A stretch of DNA of 64,000 nucleotides from JAGORM01 sp964406795 (GTDB lineage: Bacteria; Patescibacteriota; Microgenomatia; Levybacterales; GWA1-39-11), in the NCBI GenBank assembly GCA_964406795.1, contig CAYOTA010000002.1:1-64000 (forward strand), read 5' to 3'. The stretch's first letter is position 1. Each line of letters starts with the position of its first letter. Made by a program: the position numbers and the translations under genes. A model generated the notes under the pieces. It was not told the origin of the DNA. It ran no database searches and saw only the letters and a program-made list of their open reading frames with translations. Positions 30,789-39,063 of the stretch are shown here, one piece after another.

Positions 30789-31067
30789 TTAAAGCTCGCT
30801 CAAATTCGGCGCAGGTAGCTTGATTCCTGCGATTAGCTTTAATTTCCTTTCTCGTGTCCAGGTCTTAATTTCTAATTCTCGTCTTAGAGCCTGGCTTTTC
30901 GTATTATATTCTTCTGAATAGACTAATGTAACTGGCAACTTTCCTCTGAGAGATTTTGCTCCTTTTGGGCTAGAATTATGTTCTACTACTCTTTTTTGGA
31001 TATTTAGTGAATATCCTGTGTAAAGACTTTCATCTCTACACTTCACTATATAAATGTAGTGTTTCAT
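30789..31067 (-). CDS. GIY-YIG endonuclease-like protein
   Basis: 92 aa, a stand-alone GIY-YIG domain of the YhbQ/SLX1 type. MKHYIYIVKC and SLYTGYSLNIQKRVVEHN contain the two Tyr of the motif and the catalytic Arg; the Glu is in LEIKTWTRERKL. The frame stays open 11 codons further upstream, but the family begins at the MKHYIYIV methionine, so that start is chosen. Its role is probably DNA repair or mobile DNA restriction. Confidence 0.82.
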   Translation of the reverse strand: MKHYIYIVKCRDESLYTGYSLNIQKRVVEHNSSPKGAKSLRGKLPVTLVYSEEYNTKSQALRRELEIKTWTRERKLKLIAGIKLPAPNLSEL

Positions 31068-31115
31068 GAGCAGTGTGCTGAATTTGAGCCTTGAATCCAA
31101 AGTTCACATATCAGT

Positions 31116-31174
31116 GTGGCAGTTTTGAGTTCACGAAAACCTGCCACTTAAATTTTACTTGGAAAATTTAAGTG
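31116..31174. repeat. Two adjacent strong hairpins 3' of tRNA-Phe
   Basis: GTGGCAG...CTGCCAC (31116-31147) and a perfect 12-bp stem CACTTAAATTTT/AAAATTTAAGTG with a 6-nt loop (31145-31174). The second overlaps the tRNA-Phe 3' end by two bases. Confidence 0.55.
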
Positions 31175-31245
31175 CCAAGACCAGGACTCGAACCCGGATA
31201 ACTTGTTCTTCAGACAAGCGCCTTGACCATCTTGGCTATCTTGGC
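31173..31245 (-). tRNA. tRNA-Phe (GAA)
   Basis: Acceptor GCCAAGA/TCTTGGC, anticodon stem CTTGT/ACAAG with loop CTGAAGA (GAA), T-loop TTCGAGT. CCA is not encoded. Confidence 0.93.
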
Positions 31246-31362
31246 GAACGAGCAGAAATTATTTTCTGCGAGTGAAACAAGACATGAACGAAGTTCATAT
31301 CTTGGCTTGAGTGAAACGAAAGCCAAGTCAAGTTCTGAAAGAACTTATCTTGGCAACGCCAA
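31246..31362. repeat. Chain of short hairpins upstream of tRNA-Phe
   Basis: GCAGAAATTATTTTCTGC, ATGAACGAAGTTCAT, CTTGGCTT...AAAGCCAAG and AAGTTCTGAAAGAACTT are joined by GAGTGAAAC-type spacers, and ATCTTGGC (the tRNA acceptor sequence) recurs after two of them. Confidence 0.5.
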
Positions 31363-31426
31363 ACTTAACGTCTTGTTATTTTACCAAAAAATTACAAATT
31401 ATTCAGCTTTTGTTGAATTGACGTAT

Positions 31427-31909
31427 CTATGCAGCTTGTTTGAGAGTTTTTGACCACCTTTGTTTCCACTTGTCTGTAATTTCCTTTGATGGAAGAACTA
31501 TCAGTGGCTTCGGGCTTTTAAAATATTTACTTTGCACAGTTAATTCATGAACTGCAAGCTGTAAATTACGAGGGTAATGATTTTCTTTTTGTTCCTCTGT
31601 GTATCCGGTTTGCATAAAAGTTTCCGTTTTTTCCCGTAAGTTTTTTAGAAGGGTCTCATTTATTTCATTTTGATTGTTTCTGTTAAAAAATAAAGCTATA
31701 CGTCCTTGCTTATTGTGTTCTTGCTCTTGCTGTTTTAATACCCAGGTTGCCAAACAATAGGTAGCAAGCAGACCATCCCGTGTGGGGTCTGCCCCCAGAG
31801 ATGTAGCTATTCTTTCTCCTTCTGGATGAAGCAAGTCTATAAGTTTGATATATGCTCTATCTTCTTTGCTTAAGTTTTTAGGTAAAGGCATATGATCAGG
31901 GCTTCTCAT
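31427..31909 (-). CDS. Hypothetical protein, 160 aa
   Basis: I do not recognise it. Mostly helical and soluble, starting MRSPDHMPLPKNLSKEDRAY, with LIDLLHPEGERIATSLGADP and LQLAVHELTVQSKYF. A TATACT box lies 8 nt before the ATG, so it may be leaderless. It follows ahcY's divergent-free block on the same strand but has its own promoter. Confidence 0.62.
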   Translation of the reverse strand: MRSPDHMPLPKNLSKEDRAYIKLIDLLHPEGERIATSLGADPTRDGLLATYCLATWVLKQQEQEHNKQGRIALFFNRNNQNEINETLLKNLREKTETFMQTGYTEEQKENHYPRNLQLAVHELTVQSKYFKSPKPLIVLPSKEITDKWKQRWSKTLKQAA

Positions 31910-31940
31910 ATTTAAAGTATACCAAACTTAAAACGCTTAT

Positions 31941-33212
31941 CTATACTGTTCCTTCTTTCCAAGAGGACAGATATTTTTTCTGCCCTGGGGTGAGTGTGTC
32001 AAATGACACTCCCATAGCTTTAAGTTTTAGTGCTGCTACTTCTATATCTAGTTTTTTAGGTAACACGTGTACGCTGTTTGTTAACTTTCCTTTATTTTTT
32101 ACAAAATATTCTGCAGCTAGTGCCTGATTTGCAAATGACATATCCATAACTTCAGCAGGGTGGCCTTCTGCTGCTGCAAGATTTACCAGCCTACCTTCTC
32201 CCAATACATATAATTTGCGGCCATTTTTCATTACATACTCGTCTAAGGAGTCTCTCAGGCGTCTTTTAGATTTCTTTACTTTTTCAATTCCTGCCATATC
32301 TATTTCCACATCAAAATGTCCACTGTTTGCAATTATTGCCCCATCTCGCATTTGTTCTACATGCTCTACGGTTATTACATGTTTGTCACCAGTGGCTGAA
32401 ACAAATACATCACCTATCTTTGCTGCGTCCTTCATTTTCATGACCCTGTACCCGTCCATAACGGCCTCTAAGGCACGTATAGGGTCAACCTCCGTTACGA
32501 CTACGTTAGCACCCATTCCCTTGGCTCGAATGGCAATTCCTCTGGAACACCATCCGTATCCGCCTACTACAAAAGTTTTACCTGCCAGCAATATATTTGT
32601 AGCTCTAAGTATTCCATCAATGGTTGACTGCCCTGTTCCATACCTATTATCAAATAAATGCTTTGTGTCAGAATCATTAACTGCAATAACCGGAAGTTTT
32701 AGCGCACCTTCTTTTTCCATAGCTTTTAGTCTGATAACACCAGTAGTTGTTTCCTCAGATGAACCCATAATTTCTTTGATCTGATCAGGTCTTTGCGTGT
32801 GCAGCAAATGAATTAAGTCTCCTCCGTCATCCATGGTGATGTGCGGGTGGTAATCAAGAACAGTATTTAAATGTTTGAAATATGTTTTGTTGTCCTCACC
32901 CTTTATAGCAAAGGTTGGAATGTCGTAGTCTAGGGCTAGGGACGCTGCCACTGAGTCCTGAGTAGAAAGAGGATTAGATGCATTTGCTACCACTTTTGCG
33001 CCTCCATCTTTTAATACTAATAATAAGTTTGCCGTTTCTGATGTTATATGAAGGCAAGCGGCTATAGTTAACCCCTTTAAAGGTAATTCTTTCTTAAATC
33101 TATCCCCTATGCTTTTTAAAACCGGCATGGTTTGCCCTGACCATTCTATTTTGAGCTTTCCTTCAGGTGCCAATTTTACATCTTTTACGTCCATTTGTAT
33201 TGTGCTTTTCAT
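31941..33212 (-). CDS. ahcY: S-adenosylhomocysteine hydrolase
   Basis: Splits S-adenosylhomocysteine into homocysteine and adenosine, removing the product inhibitor of methyltransferases. 423 aa. The N-terminal part has ACLHITSETANLLLVLK, the NAD site is GGYGWCSRG (the GYGWCGRG-type variant, not GYGDVGKG), and the C-terminus has the usual GQKKYLSSWKEGTV in place of the Lys-Tyr end. It is 8 bp from a PfkB kinase that could consume the adenosine. Confidence 0.95.
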   Translation of the reverse strand: MKSTIQMDVKDVKLAPEGKLKIEWSGQTMPVLKSIGDRFKKELPLKGLTIAACLHITSETANLLLVLKDGGAKVVANASNPLSTQDSVAASLALDYDIPTFAIKGEDNKTYFKHLNTVLDYHPHITMDDGGDLIHLLHTQRPDQIKEIMGSSEETTTGVIRLKAMEKEGALKLPVIAVNDSDTKHLFDNRYGTGQSTIDGILRATNILLAGKTFVVGGYGWCSRGIAIRAKGMGANVVVTEVDPIRALEAVMDGYRVMKMKDAAKIGDVFVSATGDKHVITVEHVEQMRDGAIIANSGHFDVEIDMAGIEKVKKSKRRLRDSLDEYVMKNGRKLYVLGEGRLVNLAAAEGHPAEVMDMSFANQALAAEYFVKNKGKLTNSVHVLPKKLDIEVAALKLKAMGVSFDTLTPGQKKYLSSWKEGTV

Positions 33213-33220
33213 AGAATAAG

Positions 33221-34153
33221 TTACCAGTTTAACAGATGAGCATATGTTTTCAAGTACCTTTTTTTAAACTCTTCTACTGTGTATGTATGGTCTTGTCCAC
33301 CGTAATTTTCCACCGCATATGCGCCTGCCACGCATCCCATTTGTCCGCTAATCTTTAAATCAAATCCTCGTGTTAGACCCGTTAGAAATCCTGCCCTCCA
33401 TGCGTCACCGGCCCCAGTGGGGTCAAGTACCTTTTTTGCTTTGCATGGTTTTATTTTAATTTCTTCCCCATGATCATAAATAACCACTCCCTTGTCTCCC
33501 AGCGTTTTGACAACCACTTGATTCTTATTGTTTTCAGTCCAACTGGGAACCATACTCTCCATAAGTTTGATTTCATAATCATTTCCTAATACATATGATG
33601 CGTGTGTTAGTCCTTTTTTTAAATCAGTTTTAGATGCTTGAGTTAAAATAAATGCAGGGTCAAACATATAGTTTAATTTTTGATTTATGCACTGGTTAAT
33701 AAAAGACATGGACCCGGTAGCACCACTTGGTCCTATAAATACTGTGTCTCCCTTTTTGGCGATAGTTGAAAGTTTTAGTGATGTGATTTTTTCAGAAGCA
33801 CCGTAGAAATATCCCCAGATTTGATTGTGAGTTTTATCAGCCATAGCAAAGCCGGTGGAGGTAAAATTATCCTTGTCGATTTTTACGTACGAGGTATCAA
33901 TTTTAAGCTTGTCAAAAGCTTTTTTATATTCTGCAAAATCTTTCCCTGCATAGGAAAATAATTTGTGCGCTGTTTTTAAAAGTCCTAGGGAATATGAAAG
34001 ATTTCCTGCAGTACCTCCACGGCGTTTATCAAACTTATTTACAATAAATGAAAGATTAATTTTGTGAAGCTGTTCGGGTAAAATGTGGTCTGCAAATGCG
34101 CCCGGAAAATCCATGATGTAATCAAACGCAATAGTTCCGGTAACTATAATCAT
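33221..34153 (-). CDS. PfkB-family kinase, probably adenosine kinase
   Basis: 310-aa ribokinase-fold sugar/nucleoside kinase. The second PfkB signature with the catalytic Asp is DPTGAGDAWRAGF, and RRGGTAGNLSYSLG is the first signature. Placement 8 bp upstream of ahcY strongly suggests that it phosphorylates the adenosine released there; this is inference from context. Ribokinase or another substrate cannot be excluded. Confidence 0.82.
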   Translation of the reverse strand: MIIVTGTIAFDYIMDFPGAFADHILPEQLHKINLSFIVNKFDKRRGGTAGNLSYSLGLLKTAHKLFSYAGKDFAEYKKAFDKLKIDTSYVKIDKDNFTSTGFAMADKTHNQIWGYFYGASEKITSLKLSTIAKKGDTVFIGPSGATGSMSFINQCINQKLNYMFDPAFILTQASKTDLKKGLTHASYVLGNDYEIKLMESMVPSWTENNKNQVVVKTLGDKGVVIYDHGEEIKIKPCKAKKVLDPTGAGDAWRAGFLTGLTRGFDLKISGQMGCVAGAYAVENYGGQDHTYTVEEFKKRYLKTYAHLLNW

Positions 34154-34195
34154 CTAGTAAAAATTCACTAAGTGTTAACACTTAGTGAAACGAAG

Positions 34196-34268
34196 TGGGC
34201 GATGCAAGGGTCGAACTCGCGACATTCGCAGTGTAAATGCGACGCTCTACCAACTGAGCTAATCGCCC
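34196..34268 (-). tRNA. tRNA-Val (UAC)
   Basis: Acceptor GGGCGAT/ATCGCCC, D-arm TAGCTCAGTTGGTAGAGC, anticodon stem TCGCA/TGCGA with loop TTTACAC (TAC), T-loop TTCGACC. CCA is not encoded. Confidence 0.94.
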
Positions 34269-34362
34269 AAAAAAAACTTACGCTTCAATCTCTATTCTAC
34301 CAACTTATATATGGCTAATCAAGTTGGTGTCCTAGCTTAGCTGGGGCTTACCGAGTTAGATT

Positions 34363-34448
34363 TGGTGCCCGGGAGAAGAGTCGAACTTCCACACCATTGC
34401 TGGCACATGCACCTCAAGCATGCTTGTCTACCATTCCAACACCCGGGC
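34363..34448 (-). tRNA. tRNA-Leu (GAG), CCA encoded
   Basis: Acceptor GCCCGGG/CCCGGGC, anticodon stem CATGC/GCATG with loop TTGAGGT (GAG), long variable arm, T-loop TTCGACT, CCA encoded. Confidence 0.93.
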
Positions 34449-34555
34449 TCATTTTCTCTCGCCCGCCGCTTGGCCGCGCGGGCAATTTGTCAATTATACC
34501 TAAATGGTACCTGATTTTAAACATGAAGATTATTAGAAGCTTCTCCAACCAGTTC

Positions 34556-34584
34556 TTGACGAAAACTCATAAATTTGGTTTAAT
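34556..34584 (+). promoter_or_regulatory. Promoter of the 34.6-36 kb genes
   Basis: TTGACG, 17-bp spacer, TTTAAT, about 16 nt before the GTG of a small membrane ORF and 116 nt before the NAGPA-domain gene. Confidence 0.45.
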
Positions 34585-34599
34585 AATGTCTTAATCCTT

Positions 34600-34746
34600 G
34601 TGATTAAATTTTTTCTCATAACCACGATCTTTACAGCCTCCGTACTACTCTTTCTCTTTTTTTTTGGAAATGCTATGCTAGACCTAGGAGTTATTCAAAA
34701 TGGAAGAATCATTGAATCAGTTGAAGGAAGTAGTTCAAAACCCTAA
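34600..34746 (+). CDS. Small membrane ORF (48 aa)
   Basis: GTG-started frame that opens IKFFLITTIFTASVLLFLFF, one hydrophobic span, followed by a short polar tail (GVIQNGRIIESVEGSSSKP). It overlaps the start of the next gene by 47 bp in another frame, so the two may be coupled. Support is only the composition and the promoter. Confidence 0.35.
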   Translation: MIKFFLITTIFTASVLLFLFFFGNAMLDLGVIQNGRIIESVEGSSSKP

Positions 34747-35968
34747 AAAGGTTCACCCCATAAAGTACGCACTTAAAACGTTTCATAAGAACCCCAAGTT
34801 TTATATAATATCTTTTGTATGGTCTATTATCTCCACGGCTGTAGGAATTGCTCTATTTCTCAATCAAGAGCGGATTTTAGCTGAACGCAATGCACAAAAC
34901 TTGGCACTTCAGGAGGATAATAAAAAAATAGAAATTTTACTCAACCAGATTCAAGAACGTGACGAATATAAAATAAATGAAGATCTCAAGAAAAATCTAA
35001 TTACAAATAAAGAAATCTATACTTCAACCATACAGACCTATGAATCGTTAACTGACATACCAGATACTAATAAAAAACTTCCTGAATTAGAAGAACAGTT
35101 CGCACTGATTTTAAATTACTTGGCTGAAACAAATAATTCGTCTGCAACAGCGGAACTTAAAAAGCTAAAAGACAGTGTGGAGGCTGAAAAAAAGGCTCTG
35201 GCCGCCGCAGTCGCGTCCACTGGAGCTGGCTCCCCTATTTCTATAGATAATCTTCCGTCATCTAATACTCCTCCAGGATCTGGTTTTAGCAGGCAGACGG
35301 TAGATGTAAACGGAAGTAAATATGTGGTGGATATTGTGGCCGGGAGCTTAGGTTCCACGCGCGTTATTGTAGATACAGCAACTGATGGGGATTGCCGTGA
35401 TAACTGTCCGGTTTTATCAGTTGGGGATTATGTAGTGCGTAACGGCGGTTATGCAGGGATTAATGGATCTTATTTTTGTCCCGTAGATTACCCATCATGT
35501 GCTGGAAAAACAAATTCATTTGATACGTTGGCTATGAACAAGAACAAAAAATATATAAATTCAGATAACAATGTGTACAGTACGGTTCCAGCAGTAATTT
35601 CGGGAAGCGGGTTTTTGCGCTTTGTGGGGGCGTCTCAAGATTGGGGTCGGGATACAAGTGTTGACGGGGTACTGGCAAATCAGCCACTTATGGTGTCAGG
35701 CGGTAAGAGTGTTTTTGGGGGAGACGCTGATCCTAAAAAATCAGGAAGCGGATCCAGAGGCTTTATAGCCAATAAAGGAGGAACTGCTTATATAGGGATT
35801 GTGCGTGACGCGTCAGTAGCTCAAGCAGCACTCGTGCTTCAAACTATGGGTATGGATAATGCACTTAATTTAGATTCAGGCGGATCTCTTGCTCTTTTTG
35901 CCAACGGTAGATATCAGGCTGGCCCTGGACGTGCCGTCCCAAATGCAATAGTTTTCGTCAATAAATAA
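34700..35968 (+). CDS. Phosphodiester glycosidase (NAGPA/DUF2233) domain protein
   Basis: 422 aa. Cytoplasmic head, one membrane span (about 33-54, FYIISFVWSIISTAVGIALF), an extended coiled coil (about 55-165), then a NAGPA-type domain (about 200-422) with YAGINGSYFCP, VSGGKSVFGG and NLDSGGSLALFANG. Such domains hydrolyse sugar phosphodiesters or exopolysaccharide linkages outside the cell. Four Cys in DGDCRDNCP and PSCAGK may form disulfides. Confidence 0.82.
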   Translation: MEESLNQLKEVVQNPKKVHPIKYALKTFHKNPKFYIISFVWSIISTAVGIALFLNQERILAERNAQNLALQEDNKKIEILLNQIQERDEYKINEDLKKNLITNKEIYTSTIQTYESLTDIPDTNKKLPELEEQFALILNYLAETNNSSATAELKKLKDSVEAEKKALAAAVASTGAGSPISIDNLPSSNTPPGSGFSRQTVDVNGSKYVVDIVAGSLGSTRVIVDTATDGDCRDNCPVLSVGDYVVRNGGYAGINGSYFCPVDYPSCAGKTNSFDTLAMNKNKKYINSDNNVYSTVPAVISGSGFLRFVGASQDWGRDTSVDGVLANQPLMVSGGKSVFGGDADPKKSGSGSRGFIANKGGTAYIGIVRDASVAQAALVLQTMGMDNALNLDSGGSLALFANGRYQAGPGRAVPNAIVFVNK

Positions 35969-36058
35969 AACTTCGCTTTTTTTGCGTTTCCTAAAGTAAG
36001 CTTCGCTTTCTTGCGGTGTTCATATTTCGTTTCACTCAGCATTGTGCTCCTAAAATAG

Positions 36059-36949
36059 CTAAAATGCAGTGAATTTGGAGCCTGAAATCCAGTTAAGTAA
36101 TTCTTCGCCTACCCGTTTTCCTGCTCGTAATCTATAAAGGAAATATTTTGAATCCTGATTATGCATGATTCCCGGAACTGTTGAAACAGCACTTGTGTAC
36201 CCTGCCTTTTTAGCTAGTTGTATTGCCTTCAGATCAAATGATCCATACGGATATGCAAATGACACTATTTCAGCTCCTATGATTTTTTCAAGTTTTTTCT
36301 TACTCTCTAGTACTTCCTTATTTAAAAAGTCATTATCTTTGTCTGCTAACCAAGGGTGAGTTTCCGAGTGCGCAGCTATTTCCACAAGCCCATCAGTTGC
36401 TATTTCTCGAACCATTTCATCTGTCATATAATTAGGGTCATTAAAAAATCCGGAAACCACATATTGCGTTGCAGCAACATTATATTTTTTAAGAATTGGA
36501 TACGCGTCTGTATAGAAATCTCTATATCCGTCATCAAAAGTTAAGACAACTGGATTTAAAGGGAGCACTCCTTGCCCGTTTAATAATTTAACTGCCTGCT
36601 TAATGGTTAAAAACGTGTAATTTGCCTCCTTTAGTGTTTCAATTTGAGAGGCTAGTACATGAGGATATGTGTTAAGCGCAATTCTTGTTGTGTCTTTTTC
36701 ATCTTTCACATACTCCACATAATGGTACATGAGAATCGGAATTCTAAGAGTTGGCAAGTAGGTTAATGCCTGTAACTTTTTTTGGTTAGTAACAAGCTCC
36801 TCAACTTCGGAAGGAATATCTGTTTGAGGCTTTGTTTCCGTATACACTTTGATACTGAGCGGAAAGTCAGCAGCGTGTGCCTGATTTGTAAAAATGAAAA
36901 TAAAGCCAAGAAAAAACAGCATGAAAGCTGTTGTTAAAATATGTGACAT
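36059..36949 (-). CDS. Secreted polysaccharide deacetylase (NodB type)
   Basis: 296 aa. Signal peptide (1-27, ending NQAHAA), then a NodB domain with VVLTFDDGYRDF (catalytic Asp and metal Asp) and EIAAHSETHPWL (metal His residues HSxTH), and FAYPYGSFD. It removes acetyl groups from N-acetylated cell-wall or exopolysaccharide sugars. A TATAAT box 6 nt before the ATG suggests a leaderless message. Confidence 0.9.
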   Translation of the reverse strand: MSHILTTAFMLFFLGFIFIFTNQAHAADFPLSIKVYTETKPQTDIPSEVEELVTNQKKLQALTYLPTLRIPILMYHYVEYVKDEKDTTRIALNTYPHVLASQIETLKEANYTFLTIKQAVKLLNGQGVLPLNPVVLTFDDGYRDFYTDAYPILKKYNVAATQYVVSGFFNDPNYMTDEMVREIATDGLVEIAAHSETHPWLADKDNDFLNKEVLESKKKLEKIIGAEIVSFAYPYGSFDLKAIQLAKKAGYTSAVSTVPGIMHNQDSKYFLYRLRAGKRVGEELLNWISGSKFTAF

Positions 36950-36967
36950 ATACGTATTATAGTACGT

Positions 36968-37276
36968 TTAACCCCGTTTATGAATCCCCTGTTGTCTCAG
37001 CTCATTTGCCTCACCTATTGTTGTATCGAATCCGTACTTTTTTGCTTCTCTCCAATATTCCATTGTATTTCGAACATTTGTCCAAAAAACTTTTGCTACG
37101 TATTCTTCGTTATGAAATCTGTGGGTTTGCGGAAACTCATCTTTAGATCTTTTTATTTGTGTTAAGAAACCTGCAGCATTTAATCCTGAGTGCACAGCTG
37201 CATCTTTTAACGACATGTTGGTTGTGATATGTTGAGCTTCTGGTCGCTTAGAGCGTAAAGTAAATCTTTCTGACAT
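36968..37276 (-). CDS. Hypothetical protein, 102 aa
   Basis: I do not recognise it. Soluble and basic, with SLKDAAVHSGLNAAGFLTQI, which could be a helix-turn-helix, and VAKVFWTNVRNTMEYWREAK. The frame is open 10 codons upstream, but the promoter at 37285-37313 lies inside that stretch, so the ATG at 37276 is taken as the start. Confidence 0.6.
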   Translation of the reverse strand: MSERFTLRSKRPEAQHITTNMSLKDAAVHSGLNAAGFLTQIKRSKDEFPQTHRFHNEEYVAKVFWTNVRNTMEYWREAKKYGFDTTIGEANELRQQGIHKRG

Positions 37277-37284
37277 AAGTTGGA

Positions 37285-37313
37285 AGTATAACAAAAATTG
37301 AAGCAAAAATCAA
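37285..37313 (-). promoter_or_regulatory. Promoter of the 102-aa gene, near-leaderless
   Basis: TTGATT, 17-bp spacer, TATACT; -10 ends 8 nt before the ATG. Confidence 0.6.
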
Positions 37314-37328
37314 GACTATAGGATTATT

Positions 37329-38471
37329 CTAAAGTTTGGAAGGATTTATGCGGATTATTTTGTCGTCTCCTGGGGCAGGTGTTCCTCGGCCATCATAATT
37401 GCTGGTTGATATATAAAGTGTGCCGTCTGTGGCCGCTATAACTTCGCGTATGCGACCATATTTTCCTTTAAAGTGTTCTTGGGTTTTGAGTGGGTTTTGT
37501 TTTAAATCTACACTAAATAGTCCTTGGCCTCTGAGGCCAGTTAAAAACAGTGTGTTGCCTGTGATGGCTGTTCCTCCAGGTGCCCAAGTAACACTTGCCG
37601 TGGAATTGAGATTTGGGGTTACCATATTTTGCGCTGTCTCATCCCCTTCTATTTCAGGCCAGCCGTAGTTTTTACCTGGTTCTATTTTATTTACCTCATC
37701 AAGTCCTGACTGTACTCCTGACCTTCCATGCTCTGTTGACCACAGATTTCCGTCACTGTCCCACGCAATTCCTTGAGGGTTTCTGTGTCCATATGAATAC
37801 ACCTCATTATCAAATGGGTTTCCCGGTGCAGCTTTGCCATCTTTGGCAATACGCAAGATTTTACCAGCTAGTGAATTTTTATTTTGTGCCTCAGATGGTT
37901 CTTGAGCGTCCCCGGTTGTAACATATAAATATCCGTCCGGCCCAAATTTTATCCTTCCCCCATTGTGATTACTGGCTCCTGGAATATTGTCCAGTACTAT
38001 CTCCTCGTTTGATAAGTTGTGAATCTGATAGGAAAACCGCGATACTCTATTCTTTGTGTTATTCCCTTCGGACGCATAGGTATAGTACACGTATACATAA
38101 TTATTTGTTTCAAAATCCGGATCAAGTACTATTCCCATGAGTCCCCCTTCTCCTGCTTCTCGCACATTTTTAATTGTCGTAATGGGGTCTTTCTGCAGGT
38201 TTCCTGTGGAATCAATATATCTAATTGTTCCCTTCCTTTCTGTCACAAGCATGGAGTTATCCGGTAAAATTGCTATTCCCCACGGAGTATCTAAATTTTC
38301 TGCTATAACAGTTTCTGCTGGTACGGCTTGTGGTGTTTGGGTTGTAATATTTAAAGGGTTTGTGAGTTTTGTGCGAGTGGCGTCTGAATTAACATTGAGA
38401 AAGATTACATATCCACCAATTGCCGCCAAGATAAGAATGGCACCAACAAGAAGTAAAATTTTCATACTCAT
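37329..38471 (-). CDS. PQQ-dependent sugar dehydrogenase-like protein
   Basis: 380 aa of the soluble aldose dehydrogenase (GSDH/YliI) family. One N-terminal anchor (MKILLLVGAILILAAIGGYVIF), then a six-bladed propeller with LDTPWGIAILPDNSMLVTER, ASNHNGGRIKFGPDGYLYV, and GHRNPQGIAWD. The His of SNHNGGRI and the GHRNPQG loop match cofactor/calcium-site regions of the family. It would oxidise sugars outside the membrane. No PQQ synthesis genes are visible. Confidence 0.86.
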   Translation of the reverse strand: MSMKILLLVGAILILAAIGGYVIFLNVNSDATRTKLTNPLNITTQTPQAVPAETVIAENLDTPWGIAILPDNSMLVTERKGTIRYIDSTGNLQKDPITTIKNVREAGEGGLMGIVLDPDFETNNYVYVYYTYASEGNNTKNRVSRFSYQIHNLSNEEIVLDNIPGASNHNGGRIKFGPDGYLYVTTGDAQEPSEAQNKNSLAGKILRIAKDGKAAPGNPFDNEVYSYGHRNPQGIAWDSDGNLWSTEHGRSGVQSGLDEVNKIEPGKNYGWPEIEGDETAQNMVTPNLNSTASVTWAPGGTAITGNTLFLTGLRGQGLFSVDLKQNPLKTQEHFKGKYGRIREVIAATDGTLYISTSNYDGRGTPAPGDDKIIRINPSKL

Positions 38472-38508
38472 ATCTTATAACAATTAATGTTAAAAACCTG
38501 TATGAACT

Positions 38509-38537
38509 TTGACAAACATAATCATTAAGCCTATAAT
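38509..38537 (+). promoter_or_regulatory. Consensus promoter, leaderless gene
   Basis: TTGACA, 17-bp spacer, TATAAT, a full consensus sigma-70 promoter. The -10 box ends 6 nt before the ATG of the 172-aa gene, so transcription should start on the A of ATG. Confidence 0.8.
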
Positions 38538-38543
38538 ACTCAC

Positions 38544-39062
38544 ATGAAAGTACTAGAAATGTGGAGACAGCGAGCGGATAAGAAGGAATTCACAAAAATT
38601 GCTGAGATTTCGGCACAAGCCCAAAAAAAGTGGAGTGAGTCATTTATTACAGCTAAAATACGAACCGTAAAGATAAAACAGGTCTACGATGCCTACGGTG
38701 TGAATTTGACTGATCAAGATTATCAATATATAACTTTGCTTACTGCATATCTTGAAGCTATAAAAACAGAAACACCACTAGCTCGGATGAAACCGGATGC
38801 GCTTGCCCTGCGTTTAGAAATAGAAGCAGTAAAAAGTGAACAACTAGATGCGAATACTTCTCAAGATGTGCAGATGCAAGGACTTAGTGCGGAGAGTTTA
38901 TCCGTTTACGCTTTACATGTGGGACACATTTCGCAAACCGCACTGGATATTACCAGGACAAGTTCTATACCTGAAAAGCCTAGGGAATTTTTCTTAGCTA
39001 CAGCCGTACATGCTAACATGCTGACCCAGATTAGAAGCGGAACTATTACTGGTGCAAAGTAG
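38544..39062 (+). CDS. Hypothetical helical protein, 172 aa
   Basis: I do not recognise it. It is nearly all alpha-helical and soluble, beginning MKVLEMWRQRADKKEFTK, with VYDAYGVNLTDQDYQYITL and SVYALHVGHISQTALDI. A perfect promoter fixes the start and suggests strong, leaderless expression. It ends 1 bp from the convergent nuclease gene. Confidence 0.68.
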   Translation: MKVLEMWRQRADKKEFTKIAEISAQAQKKWSESFITAKIRTVKIKQVYDAYGVNLTDQDYQYITLLTAYLEAIKTETPLARMKPDALALRLEIEAVKSEQLDANTSQDVQMQGLSAESLSVYALHVGHISQTALDITRTSSIPEKPREFFLATAVHANMLTQIRSGTITGAK

Positions 39063-39063
39063 A

